Of a stretch of DNA of 64,000 nt, positions 22,620-33,133 are shown one piece after another; the stretch's first letter is position 1, and every line of letters begins with the position of its first letter. The translations under genes were made by a program, and so were the position numbers. Where the stretch lies: contig JAJAGP010000874.1 of the NCBI GenBank assembly GCA_025084515.1, forward strand, positions 186,001-250,000, in the 5' to 3' direction. This DNA is from Ancistrus triradiatus. Taxonomy: Eukaryota; Chordata; Actinopteri; Siluriformes; Loricariidae. The notes below the pieces were generated by a model. That model did no database searches and was not told the DNA's origin. It worked only from the letters and a program-made list of their open reading frames with translations.

Positions 22620-23605
22620 GTCAAGTCAAGTCAGATTTATTTATATAGCGCTTTTTACAATGGAGAATTGTCTCCAAGCAACTTTACAATTTTAGATTAT
22701 CTTCTAACATCTACGTCCAATCCCAATTTGAGTAAGCCTGGGCGACAGTGACAAGGAAAAACTCCCTAAGCATTATGAGGAAGAAACCTTGGGAGGATCA
22801 AGACTCAAAAATTGACCCATCCTACTTGGGTGGCATAGATGATAAAGGTGAGAATGAAGCTAATTTATCTAAACAAATAAGTCTTATAGCAAAAGTTCAA
22901 ATTAAATAATGTAAAATATGTATATTGGCATGAAGTAGTCCGATACACAGAGTCACTCTAGGATCCTGAGTCTAAGCAGGAAAGTCCTTGGCAGCACTTC
23001 GTCCCCAGCCAACCGGAGGAGGGAGAGAGTGAGTTGAAGTGGATGAACATCATGAACATCATGTGTGGGGCTGGAACTGGTACCGGAACACAGCTCGGAG
23101 AGAAAACAGACAATGTAGTTAGCTATTAATTAAGAGCACAGAATCTATTAACAACTGATGCCATGTGTAGCATGAGGCTCCGGCAGCATTAGCTATAGCA
23201 GCATAGCTAGAAAGAGAAGAACCAGAAGATAACACAGCCAAGAGCGATCACATCAGACATCGGCAACCCCACAGGAGGCAGAAGACAGCAACCCAACGTC
23301 TCTGATCACCAAAAGACTCTTTGACTATGAACTCCCAGCTCTGCCCTTAGTCTAAGGCAAGAGCACAACTCAAGATGACGAAGACTGAAGCCCAGCCCAG
23401 CCCAGCCAGACCACCCACCAGACACTCCTGGCCGAAGGACAAGGCATGACAAGGCAGACAGGCCAGACATGACTCCAGACTCCAGTCCCAGTAACCCGAG
23501 CCATGCATCCCAGTCTAAGTCTGTGTAAATAAGTATGTCTTTAAGCCTAGACTTAAAAATTTGGAGTGCGATCTGAATCACAAACTAAAGTGGGAAGTTT
23601 ATTCC
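22620..23605. repeat. Interspersed repeat, 'tatagcgc' family
   Basis: It starts GTCAAGTCAAGTCAGATTTA and TTTATATAGCGC, then AGGAAAAACTCCCTAAGC and GAGGAAGAAACCTTGGGAGG. These are typical of a very common fish repeat of uncertain class. Rearranged pieces recur at 28395-28830 and 41390-41480. The right side (GACTTAAAAATTTGGAG to GTTTATTCCATAGTTGGGG) ends where a Tc1-C fragment starts. Its 91-codon minus-strand frame is not recognisable as a protein. Confidence 0.65.
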
Positions 23606-24700
23606 ATAGTTGGGGCTAAACGTTTCCTGTAACTGTTGATCAGTCCTGCTTGGAAGAATTTCAACACATTCCTCCGTACAGAACAGCTTCAACTCTGGGA
23701 TGTTGGTGGGTTTCCTCACATTAACTGCTAGTTTCAGGTCCTACACAACATTTCGACTGGACTAAGGTCAGGACTTTGACTTGGCCATTCGAAAACATGA
23801 ACATTATTCTTCTTTAACCATTCTTTGGTAGAACGACTTGTGTGGTTAGGGTCGTTGTCTTGCTACATGACCCACCTTCTCTTGAGATTCAGTTTATGGA
23901 CAGATTACCTGACATTTTCCTTTAGAATTCTCTAATATAATTCAGAATTCATTGTTCCATCAATGATGACAAGCTGTCCTGGCCCAGATGCAGCAAAACA
24001 GGCCCAAACCATGATACTACCACCACCATGTTTCACAGATGGGATAAGGTTTTTATGCTGGAATACAGTGTTTTCCTTTCTCCAAACATAACGCTTTTCT
24101 TTTAAATCAAAAGTTCTATTTTGGTCTCATCCGTCCACAAAACATTCTTCCAATAGCCTTCTGGCTTGTCCACGTGATCTTTAGCAAACTGCAGACGAGC
24201 AGCAATGTTCTTTTTTGGAGAGCAGTGACTTTCTTCTTGCAACCCTGCCATGCACACCACAGTTGTTCAGTGTTCTTCTGATGGTGGACTCATGAACACT
24301 AACATTAGCCAGTGTGAGAGAGGCCTTCAGTTGCTTAGAAGTTACCCTGGGGTTCTTTGTGACCTCACCAACTATTACACGCCTTGCACTTGGAATGATC
24401 ATTGTTGGTCGACCACTCCTGGGGAGGGTAACAATGGTCTTTTTCCTCCATTTGTACACAATCTGTCTGACTGTGGATTGATGGAGTCCAAACTCTTTAG
24501 AGATGGTGTTGTAACCTTTTCCAGCCTGATGAGCATCAACAACTCTTTCTCCGAGGTCCTCAGCAATCTCCATTGTTCGTGCCATGATACACTTCCACAA
24601 ACAGGTGTTGTGACGAGCAGACTTTGATAGATCCCTGTTCTTTAAATAAAACAGGGTGCCCACTCACACCTAATTGTCATTTGAAACACACTTTCTAATT
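23606..24700 (-). mobile_element. Tc1-C copy 2, both termini lost
   Basis: The interior of Tc1-C from the C-terminal coding end (ACGTTTCCTGTAACTGTTGA) to the 5' leader (AATAAAACAGGGTGCCCACT) is present on the minus strand. The terminal inverted repeats seen at 54163-55749 are missing on both sides. It separates the tatagcgc repeat from a LINE fragment. Confidence 0.85.
23620..24585 (-). pseudogene. Tc1-like transposase relic (Tc1-C copy 2)
   Basis: The start ATG is at 24585 and the first about 134 codons are open. They comprise the N-terminal helix-turn-helix (VVDAHQAGKGYNTISKEFGL), the hook RSGRPTMI in place of GRPR, and the second helix-turn-helix ending ESTIRRTLNNCGVHGR. A frameshift near 24215 follows. 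The later blocks, WKEC/VLWTDETKI and the SPDL region, lie in other frames, and the segment before the final glutamate carries an altered SQSPDLSPVEM equivalent. It is inactive. Confidence 0.86.
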
Positions 24701-24704
24701 GGTC

Positions 24705-25480
24705 ATTTACACACTCAAGATGATTGGGCTCCATAGGTGTATTACATTTTAAGTCTGTTAGGTTTTTAATAAACGCAGCTGGAGTAGCTGATGTAATAGT
24801 GCACTTGGTGTGATAATGAGGCCGAAGGATTTTATTTATCAAAGATAGCTCAAATACTAAAATACAGTGATCAGACATCAAATCACTTTGTAGGAAAACA
24901 TCAAGGTTATCTATATTGATACCAAATGTTACTATTAGATCTAAAGTATGATTACAGCGGTGGGTTGGTCCCATCACATTATGAGTGATACTCAATTAAT
25001 TCTAAAATGGACTTGAGAGCAGTTTTAAGTGGATCCTGCTCATTGTCAAAGTGAATATTAAAATCACCTACATCAAAGCCTGATCTGTTGAAAGCACTAA
25101 GCAGGAAAGAAAGTTAGCAAATTCCTGAATAAATTCTGAATAAGGACCTGGAGGGCGGTAAATAGTGATAAGCTGAAAAGAGTGAGGTTTTGACTTCCAT
25201 AACGATCTATCAGTCACATTAAGAATCAGTATTTCAAACGAATTAGCCTTATAATGGGATTTAGCGGTAATACCTAGCTCTTTGTCAAAAATTGTGGCTA
25301 CGCCTTCCCCCCGACCATTAGGACGAGGGTGATGAGCATGACTGTATCCAGGAGGTGAGGCTTCATTTAAGCCATATATTCATCCGGTCTAATCCAAGTT
25401 TCAGTAAGACAGAGAGCGTGTAAGCGTTTATCAGTGATCATTTCATTTAATATCACTGCTTTGTTTTAAGTGATCTACTG
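24705..25480 (-). pseudogene. LINE APE-type endonuclease domain fragment
   Basis: Read on the minus strand, the region gives the ordered motifs of an apurinic-type LINE endonuclease. They are LTETW (about 25410), HHPRPNGRGEG (about 25315), FEILILNVTD, YRPPGPYSEF (about 25160), GDFNIH (about 25055) and GPTHRCNHTLDLI with SDHCILVFEL (about 24860-24960). A frameshift lies just after LTETW, another within about 25090-25110, and a stop in the 25005 area. The reverse-transcriptase domain is absent because the fragment stops at Tc1-C copy 2. The motif pattern suits the Rex1/L2-like LINEs of fish; the clade call is tentative. Confidence 0.85.
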
Positions 25481-25552
25481 TTAAGCAATCCTGGCTTTAG
25501 TCTAAGGTTGTTATTTCTATGGGAGCCATCTGTGTAGGATGGACTGTGGTAG

Positions 25553-25635
25553 CCTAGTGGTTAAGGTACTGTACTATGGTCCAGGGTTCAAATCCCACCT
25601 CTGCTAAGCTGCCACTGTTGGGTCCTTGAGCAAGT
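25553..25635 (+). repeat. tRNA-derived SINE, 3' truncated
   Basis: A SINE head with TAGCCTAGTGGTTAAGG (A box region) and GGTTCAAATCC (B box) is cut at CTTGAGCAAG. It is directly followed by another head-to-tail SINE. Confidence 0.88.
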
Positions 25636-25645
25636 ATAAGTTTAT

Positions 25646-25827
25646 GGGACTGTGGTAGCCTAGTGGTTAAGGTACTGTACTATGCACCAGAAGGTCCAGG
25701 GTTCAAATCCCACTTCTTCTAAGCTGCCACTGTTGGGTCCTTGTGCAAGGCTGTAGGATTGTAAGACTCTTTCAATTGGAAGTCATTCTGGATAAGGGCG
25801 TATGCTAAATGCTGTAAATGTAAATGT
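25646..25827 (+). repeat. tRNA-derived SINE with L2-type tail
   Basis: It carries the A box region TAGCCTAGTGGTTAAGG, the B box GGTTCAAATCC, the body CTGCCACTGTTGGGTCCTTG and the tail CTGGATAAGGGCG, ending in TGTAAAT repeats. GTTTAT occurs on both sides (25640-25645 and 25828-25833), a possible short target duplication. The GGATAA loop in a GC stem near the 3' end matches the known recognition hairpin of the eel LINE UnaL2, from knowledge of that system. Confidence 0.9.
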
Positions 25828-25833
25828 GTTTAT

Positions 25834-26767
25834 ACTAATGAGATTATTAAAACAGACTTTTTGAGTGCATTTACATTTAGGACAGACACGGGTAACAGAC
25901 AGTTTCAAATAAGCAGAAAAAATTATACCCACAAACATGAGTAACTTGCACAAAAAAAGTCTCTAAACACATCAACCGAGACCAGTCTGTAGTAGAAATG
26001 TGAGTAACAAGCAAGTGAGCACATGGCCAGTAAGTTGGTCACAGCGTTGGTTGGCTGTTGACTCCACAATGCACGGAGTTAGATGACAGATTTTTATTTC
26101 CCATTATAATTTATTATAATTATTCAGACCTCGGTTGTTAAAGTGAACGGACGTTGATTAGATGGTCATTAAACAGTGCTTACTTGTATCTAAAGGTTCA
26201 CTTTTCTTACCCAAGTGCAAATTTTTTTTCAAGGGTAAATGTAAATGTATTTGCCAGCAATGTCAATACACCCTTGAAGGTACAAGAGTGGTCCTTAAGA
26301 TTCAGTTATGTACCATAAAATGTATGCTACACTGACTTTTCAAAGAAATCCCAAGGACATTAGAAACAGGTGTTCAGTTTGTAAACTACGGTTTGTTTAA
26401 AAGCGTCATTCATTACTCATCACAAAGATGCCTCAAGCAAATTGTTCAGTTAATACATTTAGTACCAATAGTACCAAGTACCAATTTAGTCTCAATAAAA
26501 TGTCTTAAAACAAAATAATGCTGTTGGCAGTGACAAATGCATTTGGGAAAGTTGTTGGGGCTTAAGAAGCCCAGTTTAAGATGAATATTGCTGAGGAGAG
26601 AGAAGGCATCATCAAACAGTTCGATCACGTTTTGCACAAACGCCTGTGCACCCATTTTGATAAATAGCTGCTAAATACATGGATGACTTTCATTTACATT
26701 TCATTAGGTTTCTAAACTGCAGTATATTTTCATTGTAGCTAAAGTATAATTCATTTTAATTACATTG
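25834..26767. other. No gene seen
   Basis: No supported gene. A TGTAAATGTAAATGT run at about 26236 may be a SINE tail remnant. Confidence 0.4.
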
Positions 26768-26872
26768 TGAAGGGCAGAGCGGTGACACTGTTGCCTCACA
26801 GCAAGAAAGGCCTGGGTGTGATCCCAGTTGGAGTGGCCTGGGTCCTTTCTATGAGGAGTCTGTATGTCTGTG
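26768..26872 (+). repeat. tRNA-like-headed repeat fragment
   Basis: GCAGAGCGGTGACACTGTTG, CCTCACAGCAAGAAAGGCC and TCCTTTCTATGAGGAGTCTG are the 5' part of the family near complete at 11022-11436. Confidence 0.65.
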
Positions 26873-27227
26873 CTAATTAATAGAATAATATGGGGAACTT
26901 GCAAAATAATATAAATACTGACTCACTTAAAATAATGTAAATACTGATTGTTTACCACCCTTATAACTGGGTGTGCTGGGTTTATAACGGTGCTATACAG
27001 TATTTTATTCTGAGTTTTTTGACCCATTCTACATTTGAATTCCAAACCATTTCCATTCTTCTGTCAACCCAAACAGACTCACTGACACTGACAGGACTGG
27101 CAGACAAAGAGGCTATTCCTTTCAGCTTCCAGAAAGTGGAAAATTGTGACACTGGAGAAAAAAGCTTAAGGCCTAGAATTTCTTTAATCGTTGTCTGATC
27201 TAGTCTGCTATTTGAGCAACACACTTA
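26873..27227. other. No gene seen
   Basis: Two overlapping frames of 75-80 codons on opposite strands (26971-27224) have no recognisable domain. Confidence 0.4.
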
Positions 27228-27362
27228 TTGTCCATTTTATCAGTTCCTCTTACCATATAGAAGCACTTTGTAGTTCTGCAGTTGCAGCCTGTACGATGCT
27301 GCCTATAGGATGCTGGTGGCTGAACATTTTTGGTAGGTAGACTATTTTTAGTCCACCTTACT
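27228..27362. repeat. FB foldback element, internally deleted
   Basis: The left block TTTTATCAGTTCCTCTTACC to GTAGTTCTGCAG is joined directly to an inner block (GGATGCTGGTGGCTGAACAT). These blocks lie several hundred bases apart in the full FB at 44110-44953. Confidence 0.7.
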
Positions 27363-27394
27363 TCTCCATTATGATGTTCGGTTTGAACTTAGCC

Positions 27395-27585
27395 TAGCGG
27401 GTAAGGTACTGGACTGGTACTTGACCAGAAGGTCCAGGGTCCAAATCCCACCTCTGCCAAGCTGCCACTGGTGGGTCCTTGAGCAGGACCCTTCACCCAC
27501 AATTGCTTGGATTGTAAGAAAGAAACAACTGTAAGTCGCTGTGGATAAGGGCGTCTGCTAAATGCTGTAAATGTAAACGTAAATG
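27395..27585 (+). repeat. tRNA-derived SINE
   Basis: TAGCCTAGCGGGTAAGG, a B box with one change (GGTCCAAATCC), the body CTGCCAAGCTGCCACTGG, and the tail GTGGATAAGGGCGTCTGC ending in TGTAAA repeats. The 5' end lacks the usual CTGTGG. Confidence 0.9.
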
Positions 27586-28283
27586 ATCTATATCCTAAAT
27601 TTGGTACACATACAGATGCAATACAGGTGGATCAATTTGCCATCTCAAAGTTAACATACCATTAAATTCAATTAAAATAATCACATCATTTCATTTTGCA
27701 ACTTTAAGAGTTTTTTGTGTGCTATTTATTGGAATGGTATGAACAAACAGGTTGTGCATGAATTCTTGTGGCTAATTCCTCAAGGGCATACTCTTTCGCC
27801 TCTTCGGTTAGCATTTCTTCGCTTCGACCCCAGTTCCCTCCATTTGTTTCTCTTTGATATTTCCTCACTGACATTATGTCTTCCTGGATGTAACATCCAT
27901 GACCCAGTTGCTATAGCAACAACACAGGCCCTCCAGAGCAAAAAGAAAGGGCTTATGACAACCATCCTATAGGTCCCAACTCTCTTGCACTTATTCTTCG
28001 GGGAGATACAGACAGACAATCACTGTTTTTCTTCTTTAGATGGTCTATGTCTTTTGGCTGCATACTCAAGTCCATGCTCTAATAGCTCTTATCCTCACCA
28101 TCTATCCCTTTACCTCATCTTTGTAGTTACACCCTTTGCATCAGTAAACAAGGAAACAGCAGTTACATGGTTGCACTAACCTCTGGATTCCTGCTGCATC
28201 CAGTGGCTTTCATGGATTCCATGGATTCCATACCATTCTGTGAAACGGGACACTGACCAAAATGGACGCAGATGGGAAATTAC
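27586..28283. other. No gene seen
   Basis: Overlapping short frames on both strands near 27715-28179 have no motif. No repeat is recognised. Confidence 0.4.
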
Positions 28284-28357
28284 TATTGTCACGTAGATAC
28301 TTTAGTGTAAACATTAATAGTAATTAATGTTTACACTAAAGTATCTACGTGACAATA
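28284..28357. repeat. Perfect hairpin, 35-bp arms, 4-base loop
   Basis: The left arm 28284-28318 and right arm 28323-28357 are exact reverse complements around the loop AGTA. The arm begins TATTGTCACGTAGATACT. The next bases outward (C and A) do not pair. No decay at all is visible in 35 pairs, unlike the old repeats nearby. Confidence 0.95.
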
Positions 28358-28394
28358 AATTAGTTTAATAAATTTAGATAAATTAGTTTAATTC

Positions 28395-28830
28395 TTAGAT
28401 TTATCATCTACGGCACCCAAAGAGGTTGGGTATCTTTTTGAGTGTTGGTCCTCCCAATGTTTCTTCCTCATAACACTTAGGGAGTTTTTCCTTGCCACTG
28501 TTGCCCTAGGCTTGCTCAATTTGGGATTGGACATAGATATTAGGAGATAATCTAAAATTGTAAAGTTGCTTTGAGACAACGCTCCATTGTAAAAAGCGCT
28601 ATACTGTGTATATATATTACTGCCCTCTGGTGTGGCCTGGGTATGGTGGGGCTGGAGCTGATGACGGAAGCAGCTTGAGTGAAGCTGAAGCGAATGAACA
28701 TCATGTGTGGGGCAGGAACTGGTACCGGAACACAGCTCAGACAGAAAACAGAAAAGCATGAGACCCCGGCAGCATTAGCTATAGCAGCATAGCTAGAAAG
28801 AGGAGAACCGGAAGGTAACACAGCCAAGTC
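28395..28830. repeat. Rearranged 'tatagcgc' family copy
   Basis: The left half (28430-28600: GTTTCTTCCTCATAACACTT to GTAAAAAGCGCTATA) is the reverse complement of the start of the repeat at 22620-23605. The right half (28690-28830: TGAACATCATGTGTGGGG to AGGTAACACAGCCAAG) is in direct orientation with its middle. The two halves therefore face each other. The 123- and 91-codon minus-strand frames here fall inside this repeat. Confidence 0.65.
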
Positions 28831-29266
28831 CTGACCTTAATCCAATGGAGAAATGTTGTGGAAGGACCTGAAAGCGAGCAGTTTAATGTGTGGAAACCCA
28901 CCAACATCCCAGAGCTGAAGCTGTTCTGTACGGAGGAATAGGCTAAAATTCCTCAAAGCCGGTGTGCAGGACTGATCACCAGTTACAGGAAACGTTTAGT
29001 TGCAGTTATTGCTGCACAGGGGGGTCACACCAGATACTGAAAGCAAAGGCTCACATACTTTTGCCACTCACTAATATGTGATATTAGATCAATAAATATT
29101 GGATCAATAAATAAATGACCAAGTATAATATTTTTGTCTCATTTGTTTAATTTGGTTCTCTTTATCTACTTTTAGGACTTGTGTGAAAATCTGATGATGT
29201 TTTAGGTCTTATTTATGCAGAAATATAGAACATTCTAATGGGTTCACAAACTGTCAAGCACCACTC
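28831..29266 (+). mobile_element. Tc1-C copy 3, 3' third only
   Basis: Starts at TCCTGACCTTAATCCAATGG, the coding region around the last catalytic residue. It continues through the transposase C-terminus (CCAGAGCTGAAGCTGTTC, GAAACGTTTAGTTGCAGTTA, a stop at GATACTGA) and the right terminal repeat ending CAAGCACCACTCTA. The catalytic SPDLNPIEM block is decayed and an in-frame TAG occurs at GAGGAATAGG. The 5' two thirds are absent. Confidence 0.85.
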
Positions 29267-29367
29267 TACATTGGGAGAACATGCGCTCCCAGACCTCTCC
29301 AACTGGAATTGACCCTTCTCGCTGTGAGGTGACAGTGCTACCTATCGAGCCACTGTGCCACCATCTT
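29267..29367 (-). repeat. tRNA-like-headed repeat fragment, inverted
   Basis: TTGGGAGAACATGCGCTCCC, GGAATTGACCC, GCTGTGAGGTGACAGTGCTA and GAGCCACTGTGCCACC are the inverted head of the common repeat. Confidence 0.7.
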
Positions 29368-30504
29368 TTCTATTTACCACTTCATTTAGTGATCTTCTAG
29401 TGGACACACCTGATACATCTGCCTTTTGTAGAATTTATTAGCTGAAAAACATTTCAGGTTTTCTACAGTGCTAATAGTGTACATAAATCCAGCCCACATT
29501 TTATGTGTAAGTACGGTAACCCAGTTAATTCCACGGGAATCCCACCTTATTCTTGTGCTTACCTGATTATCTGAGAAATGATTCAACATTTCATATTATA
29601 GTATGTCGTTTAAATCGCCTAATAATTGCTGAAATCAAATAACAACTGCATTATTAGTGTGAATGTACATTTTATGCACTCAGTGTCACTGCCCTCTGCT
29701 GTATTTCTGCTGTGGCTCACCTGTGGGTTGTGCCTAAAATGATAAAGAACCATTTCTTATATCTTTGTAAGTGCCTGGAGCGTTCATCAGCACTACTACT
29801 CCCAGGCAAGTCACTAGAAAACCCAAAGAATTTAAACGAGATAAAAAATTGAGCCTCAAATGGGCCATCAGGAGAGCTACGTGTGTTTGTATTCCACAAT
29901 GCGTCAATAACGAGGCGTGTGCTTGTGTGTGTCTGTGTACGTTAAAGCACAAACCAGCTGGCTCAGAGCAACCTCGCAAAATCTGTTTGTGTGTGTGTGT
30001 CATGAGGCTGCCTCAGATTAACACTTCAAAGGCACAAGAGTCCAGTGTGGAGATTAAAGCTCACTATTCAAAGTGCCTCAGGTGGCCAACAACACACAAG
30101 TCCCCATATGTGTTTGTGTGTTTGTGTGTGTTTTCTACTGTAAGACCTGATGAAAGTGAAACATGAAGTAATGGATGATTCTAGGTCCAGAAACAGGTGA
30201 TTTTTCAAGTGCCTATTTTATGATGCATAAGGGTTATCATTACATGAACAAACACTTGTGTTTACGCACAAGTCTAGACCAGGAAGACAGTGTTTCTGCT
30301 GTCTCCTTCTGTTTGCTGCCCCAGAGCCTGTAAGTGAGAGTGCATGCCCAATGCCAAATGTGCAGAGGCATTTAATGCATGCTCTTCCCTTAAACATGAT
30401 GAGCTACCGATTAATAATTGAGCAGGACTCCTCAAAGCAGGAGCTGGGCAACATAGCCTATGGATAATACTACAAAATGTTTAGATTAGATTGTGATGCA
30501 CACT
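29368..30504. other. No gene seen; one acceptor-like site
   Basis: Unique-looking sequence with TG-rich patches at 29925-29940, 29988-30000 and 30110-30130. A long pyrimidine run TCCTTCTGTTTGCTGCCCCAG ends at about 30321 and is followed within five bases by GTAAGTGAG. It resembles splice sites but leaves no plausible exon. The 131-codon frame at 29771-30166 has no domain I recognise. Confidence 0.4.
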
Positions 30505-30785
30505 GTATACACCATATGGACAAAAGTATTGGGACACACCTCTTAATTACTGAATTCACATGTTTCATTCAGCCCCATTGCCACAGGTGTATAAAATCAA
30601 GCACCTAGCCAGTGAAGTTGAGTATGGTACTGTAATGGGATGCCACTGCTGCAACAAGTCAGTTCGTAAAATTTCTTTCCTTCTAGATATTCCACGATCA
30701 ACTGTAGGTGGTATTTTTGAAGTGGAAGCGTTTAGGAACCTCAGCAACAAAGTGGCAGATCGACTGTAAACCTCATCGTGCATTT
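30505..30785 (+). mobile_element. Tc1-E 5' fragment
   Basis: The left terminal sequence CACTGTATACACCATATGGA with CAAAAGTATTGGGACACAC leads into a Tc1-type transposase N-terminus. GTACTGTAATGGGATGCCAC and TTCGTAAAATTTCTTTCCTT give the translation CNKSVRKISFLLDIPRSTVGG, the first helix-turn-helix. The start codon area is lost and the copy stops after about the hook region. The 69-codon frame at 30560 covers this relic. Confidence 0.78.
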
Positions 30786-31200
30786 CACTTTAGTGTTTGT
30801 TGCACTGGTATGAGTGGATCAGACACAGCAGTGCTCATAGTAGTAGTCCACCACAAATTTCCAGCCACCAGCACCCTGTAGGCAGTGTCCTGTGAGCACT
30901 GGTGAAGGGTTAGAGGATGACTAACAAACTGCAACAACAAATGGCCTACTTCTGACCTTACATCTACAAGGTGAAGCAATAAGTTGACTGTCTCAGTGAG
31001 TGAACTGTGTTTTAAACCTCCAGCAGCACTACTGTGATGAATCCAGCCATACCACCTAAACACAAACTACCACACCACCACCACATCAGTGTCACAGCAG
31101 TGCTGAGAATGATCCACCACCCAAATAGTCCCTGATCTGTGGTAATTCTGGCGGGGTCCTGACCATTAGAGAACAGATTATTTGGGACTAACAAAAACTG
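30786..31200. repeat. FB foldback element, half copy
   Basis: GTTGCACTGGTATGAGTGG, GATCAGACACAGCAGTGCT, CACCACCACATCAGTGTCAC and GAATGATCCACCACCCAAAT match FB at 44110-44953. The internal order is partly shuffled, and the outer terminus TTTATTAGGTACACC is missing. A Q-type end (CCTAAGACTTTTGCACAGTA) follows at 31248-31275. Confidence 0.7.
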
Positions 31201-31279
31201 ACCATTAAAACTTATAGAATAAGAAGAATATCAGCTGAAGAATATAGAACTCCTAAGACTTTTGCACAGTACTGTATAT

Positions 31280-32307
31280 TTGATCAGTTGCATACTGGGT
31301 ATAATATTTCCTACATTATTAAAAATATTCACAGTCTGGAAGATCATAATAAATGCATAGAATACAGGCCTCATTTCGAAGGTTTTACACATGAGTGGTG
31401 GGTTGAAATTAAGTGATAACTCATTTAAATCATGAGAACCTTAATTAAAAGTGAATATTATATGAACACTATATTATCAGACACAGCCTGGATTGTTCAT
31501 TCAGTCTGGAATTGGAACTGTGTCTGTGTGGGACATGAGATGTGCCAAATGGATGTCATGACATATCCAGACGTGCGAGTCTTACAACGAGGACATGACT
31601 CAGCCAGCCTGCCCTCAAGCCTGACACCACAGTACTCTATCTGCTGCAGAGACAGACGCATACAGGATGGCGTCTGTTTCACTGCCCTACTCAGAACAAT
31701 CATTAGAGAGGCTCACGGCCAACAGAAACAAGAGCGTGCCAGTACTCAGCAAAGTTCAAACTGCTAATCATTCACATTTCCTCTTTCATGGCCATCCATC
31801 AGGGTTCTCAAAAGCAGGCCACAATACAGAGCATCGTTGTCAGGGCGATGCCGTGCTTGTAACCCCACTTCACAGACCTGAAGGCAACAGGAACCATCCA
31901 CCTACATCCATCATCCTGCTCGGCCATTCCCAGATATCGATCCACAAACCACAGGTGGGAGAGAGAGTGAAGCTCAGAATAAAAAACAGAGGAAAGAGAA
32001 GAGCGCTCGAGAGGGGCAGAGGAGCTTCTGTATCAGACATGCTCACTTTCAAACACTGTCAGTTCTATTTATAGATGTAGAGTGGAAGTCAGAAGGGTGG
32101 GGGGGAGCCTAAGTTTATGTTTTGAGAGAAAAAAGGACAAAAGGAGAGGGACAGAAAGACAATCGCAAAAGGCTTTCAAGTTGTTGCTCTATATGCATTA
32201 GTGTTGTCAAGGATTCAGCATTTAGCTTTACCTTATCCATAGGATACGAGAAGCTAAACCTAACTTGTACCTGAACTAGTCTATCAAATAAAATAAACTT
32301 ACATAGA
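31280..32307. other. No confident gene; unique, mildly GC-rich stretch
   Basis: No repeat is recognised from 31430 to 32090, and base composition is more even than in the flanks. The longest frame (plus, 31667-32074, 135 codons) has low-complexity basic C-terminal sequence and no domain I can name. It could be a diverged exon or an untranslated exon; chance is equally likely. Confidence 0.35.
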
Positions 32308-32719
32308 CAGTACTATGCAAAAGTCTTAGGCCACCATTAGATTTGCTTTAGCAATGGTATAATGACCATATATAACATATTGTCGATGATTGGACTCAAA
32401 AATTTCAAATTTTGATTCGTTACTCCATGATGAATACTCTTCATTCTGTTCAACCTTTGTGAGCTTTAGCATATCCTAGTCTTTTCATCCTATTTCCTTT
32501 CCGAAAAGTGGTTTCTTGGCTTTCAAAAACACTACAGAAGGGTTAACTTGGCATCAGTTTTTTCAGTTTTTCTTTTTAATATATTGCATACAAATTTCCT
32601 GTTATTTTCTGGCTGTATTCTAATAAAGAGACGGAGAAATTATATATGGTCATTATACCATCTGTCCATATATCTAACCTAATGGTGGTCTAAGACTTTT
32701 GGACTTTTGCACAGTACTG
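32308..32719. mobile_element. MITE-Q copy 3, complete
   Basis: Inverted termini CAGTACTATGCAAAAGTC at the left and the complement of CAGTACTGTGCAAAAGTC at the right enclose 412 bp without coding capacity. Internal landmarks are GGCCACCATTAGATTTG and AAAGAGACGGAGAAATTATA. The CAGT-type ends suggest a Tc1/mariner derivative. A clear TA duplication is not seen. Confidence 0.75.
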
Positions 32720-32760
32720 CATATGTGCATTGTAAATGTACAATGTCTGTAGTCCATATG

Positions 32761-32996
32761 TGTAACGCCGGGCGACGGAATGGAAGCAGGAGACAAACGC
32801 AAGCCACTATCGGGCAAGGTGGTTTTATTTACAATACACGACACATACGGACAGGTGAGACGAGGTAGGGACAACGTGAATCCACGCGGAGTGAGAACAG
32901 AGTGAGGGTTAAATAGTGAGGGAAATGACAAGGGAAATGAAGAACAGGTGCGCGTGATCACAGGTGCAGCGAGCCGGGCAGCCGGCGGGCGTGACA
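32761..32996 (-). repeat. 3' LTR of the compact element
   Basis: This is 236 bp, TGTAACGCCGGGCGACGG to GGCGGGCGTGACA on the plus strand. On the minus strand it carries TATTTAA (plus-strand coordinates about 32909-32916), which can serve as the TATA box. An AATAAA lies about 80 bases further on (plus TTTATT near 32825), in the order expected for U3, R and U5. Confidence 0.88.
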
Positions 32997-33016
32997 GAGC
33001 CCCCCCCCCCCCCACG
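32997..33016 (-). other. Polypurine tract
   Basis: On the minus strand a run of 14 G residues followed by CTC immediately precedes the 3' LTR start TGTCACG. This is the primer position for plus-strand synthesis in LTR elements. Confidence 0.65.
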
Positions 33017-33133
33017 GAGTCCGAGAACGAATCCCCGCGTGCGGTTCCGGGGGGTGCGGTTCCTCGCCGGGCGGACTCCCGGAGGAGACTGCCACCAGTC
33101 GAGCGGCTGGCGAGCGGAAACAGCGGCCTGAAG

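Noticed and set aside
25553..25720. tRNA genes
   Set aside because: A and B boxes are present but no cloverleaf follows, and the sequence continues into a SINE body and tail.
28388..28827. 123- and 91-codon minus-strand frames
   Set aside because: They lie within the rearranged 'tatagcgc' repeat.
30290..30335. Five-base micro-exon between strong splice-like sites
   Set aside because: An acceptor and donor only five bases apart cannot be supported without transcripts.
31667..32074. 135-codon plus-strand ORF as a host gene
   Set aside because: No domain, biased basic tail and no clear splice context; kept only as unique sequence.
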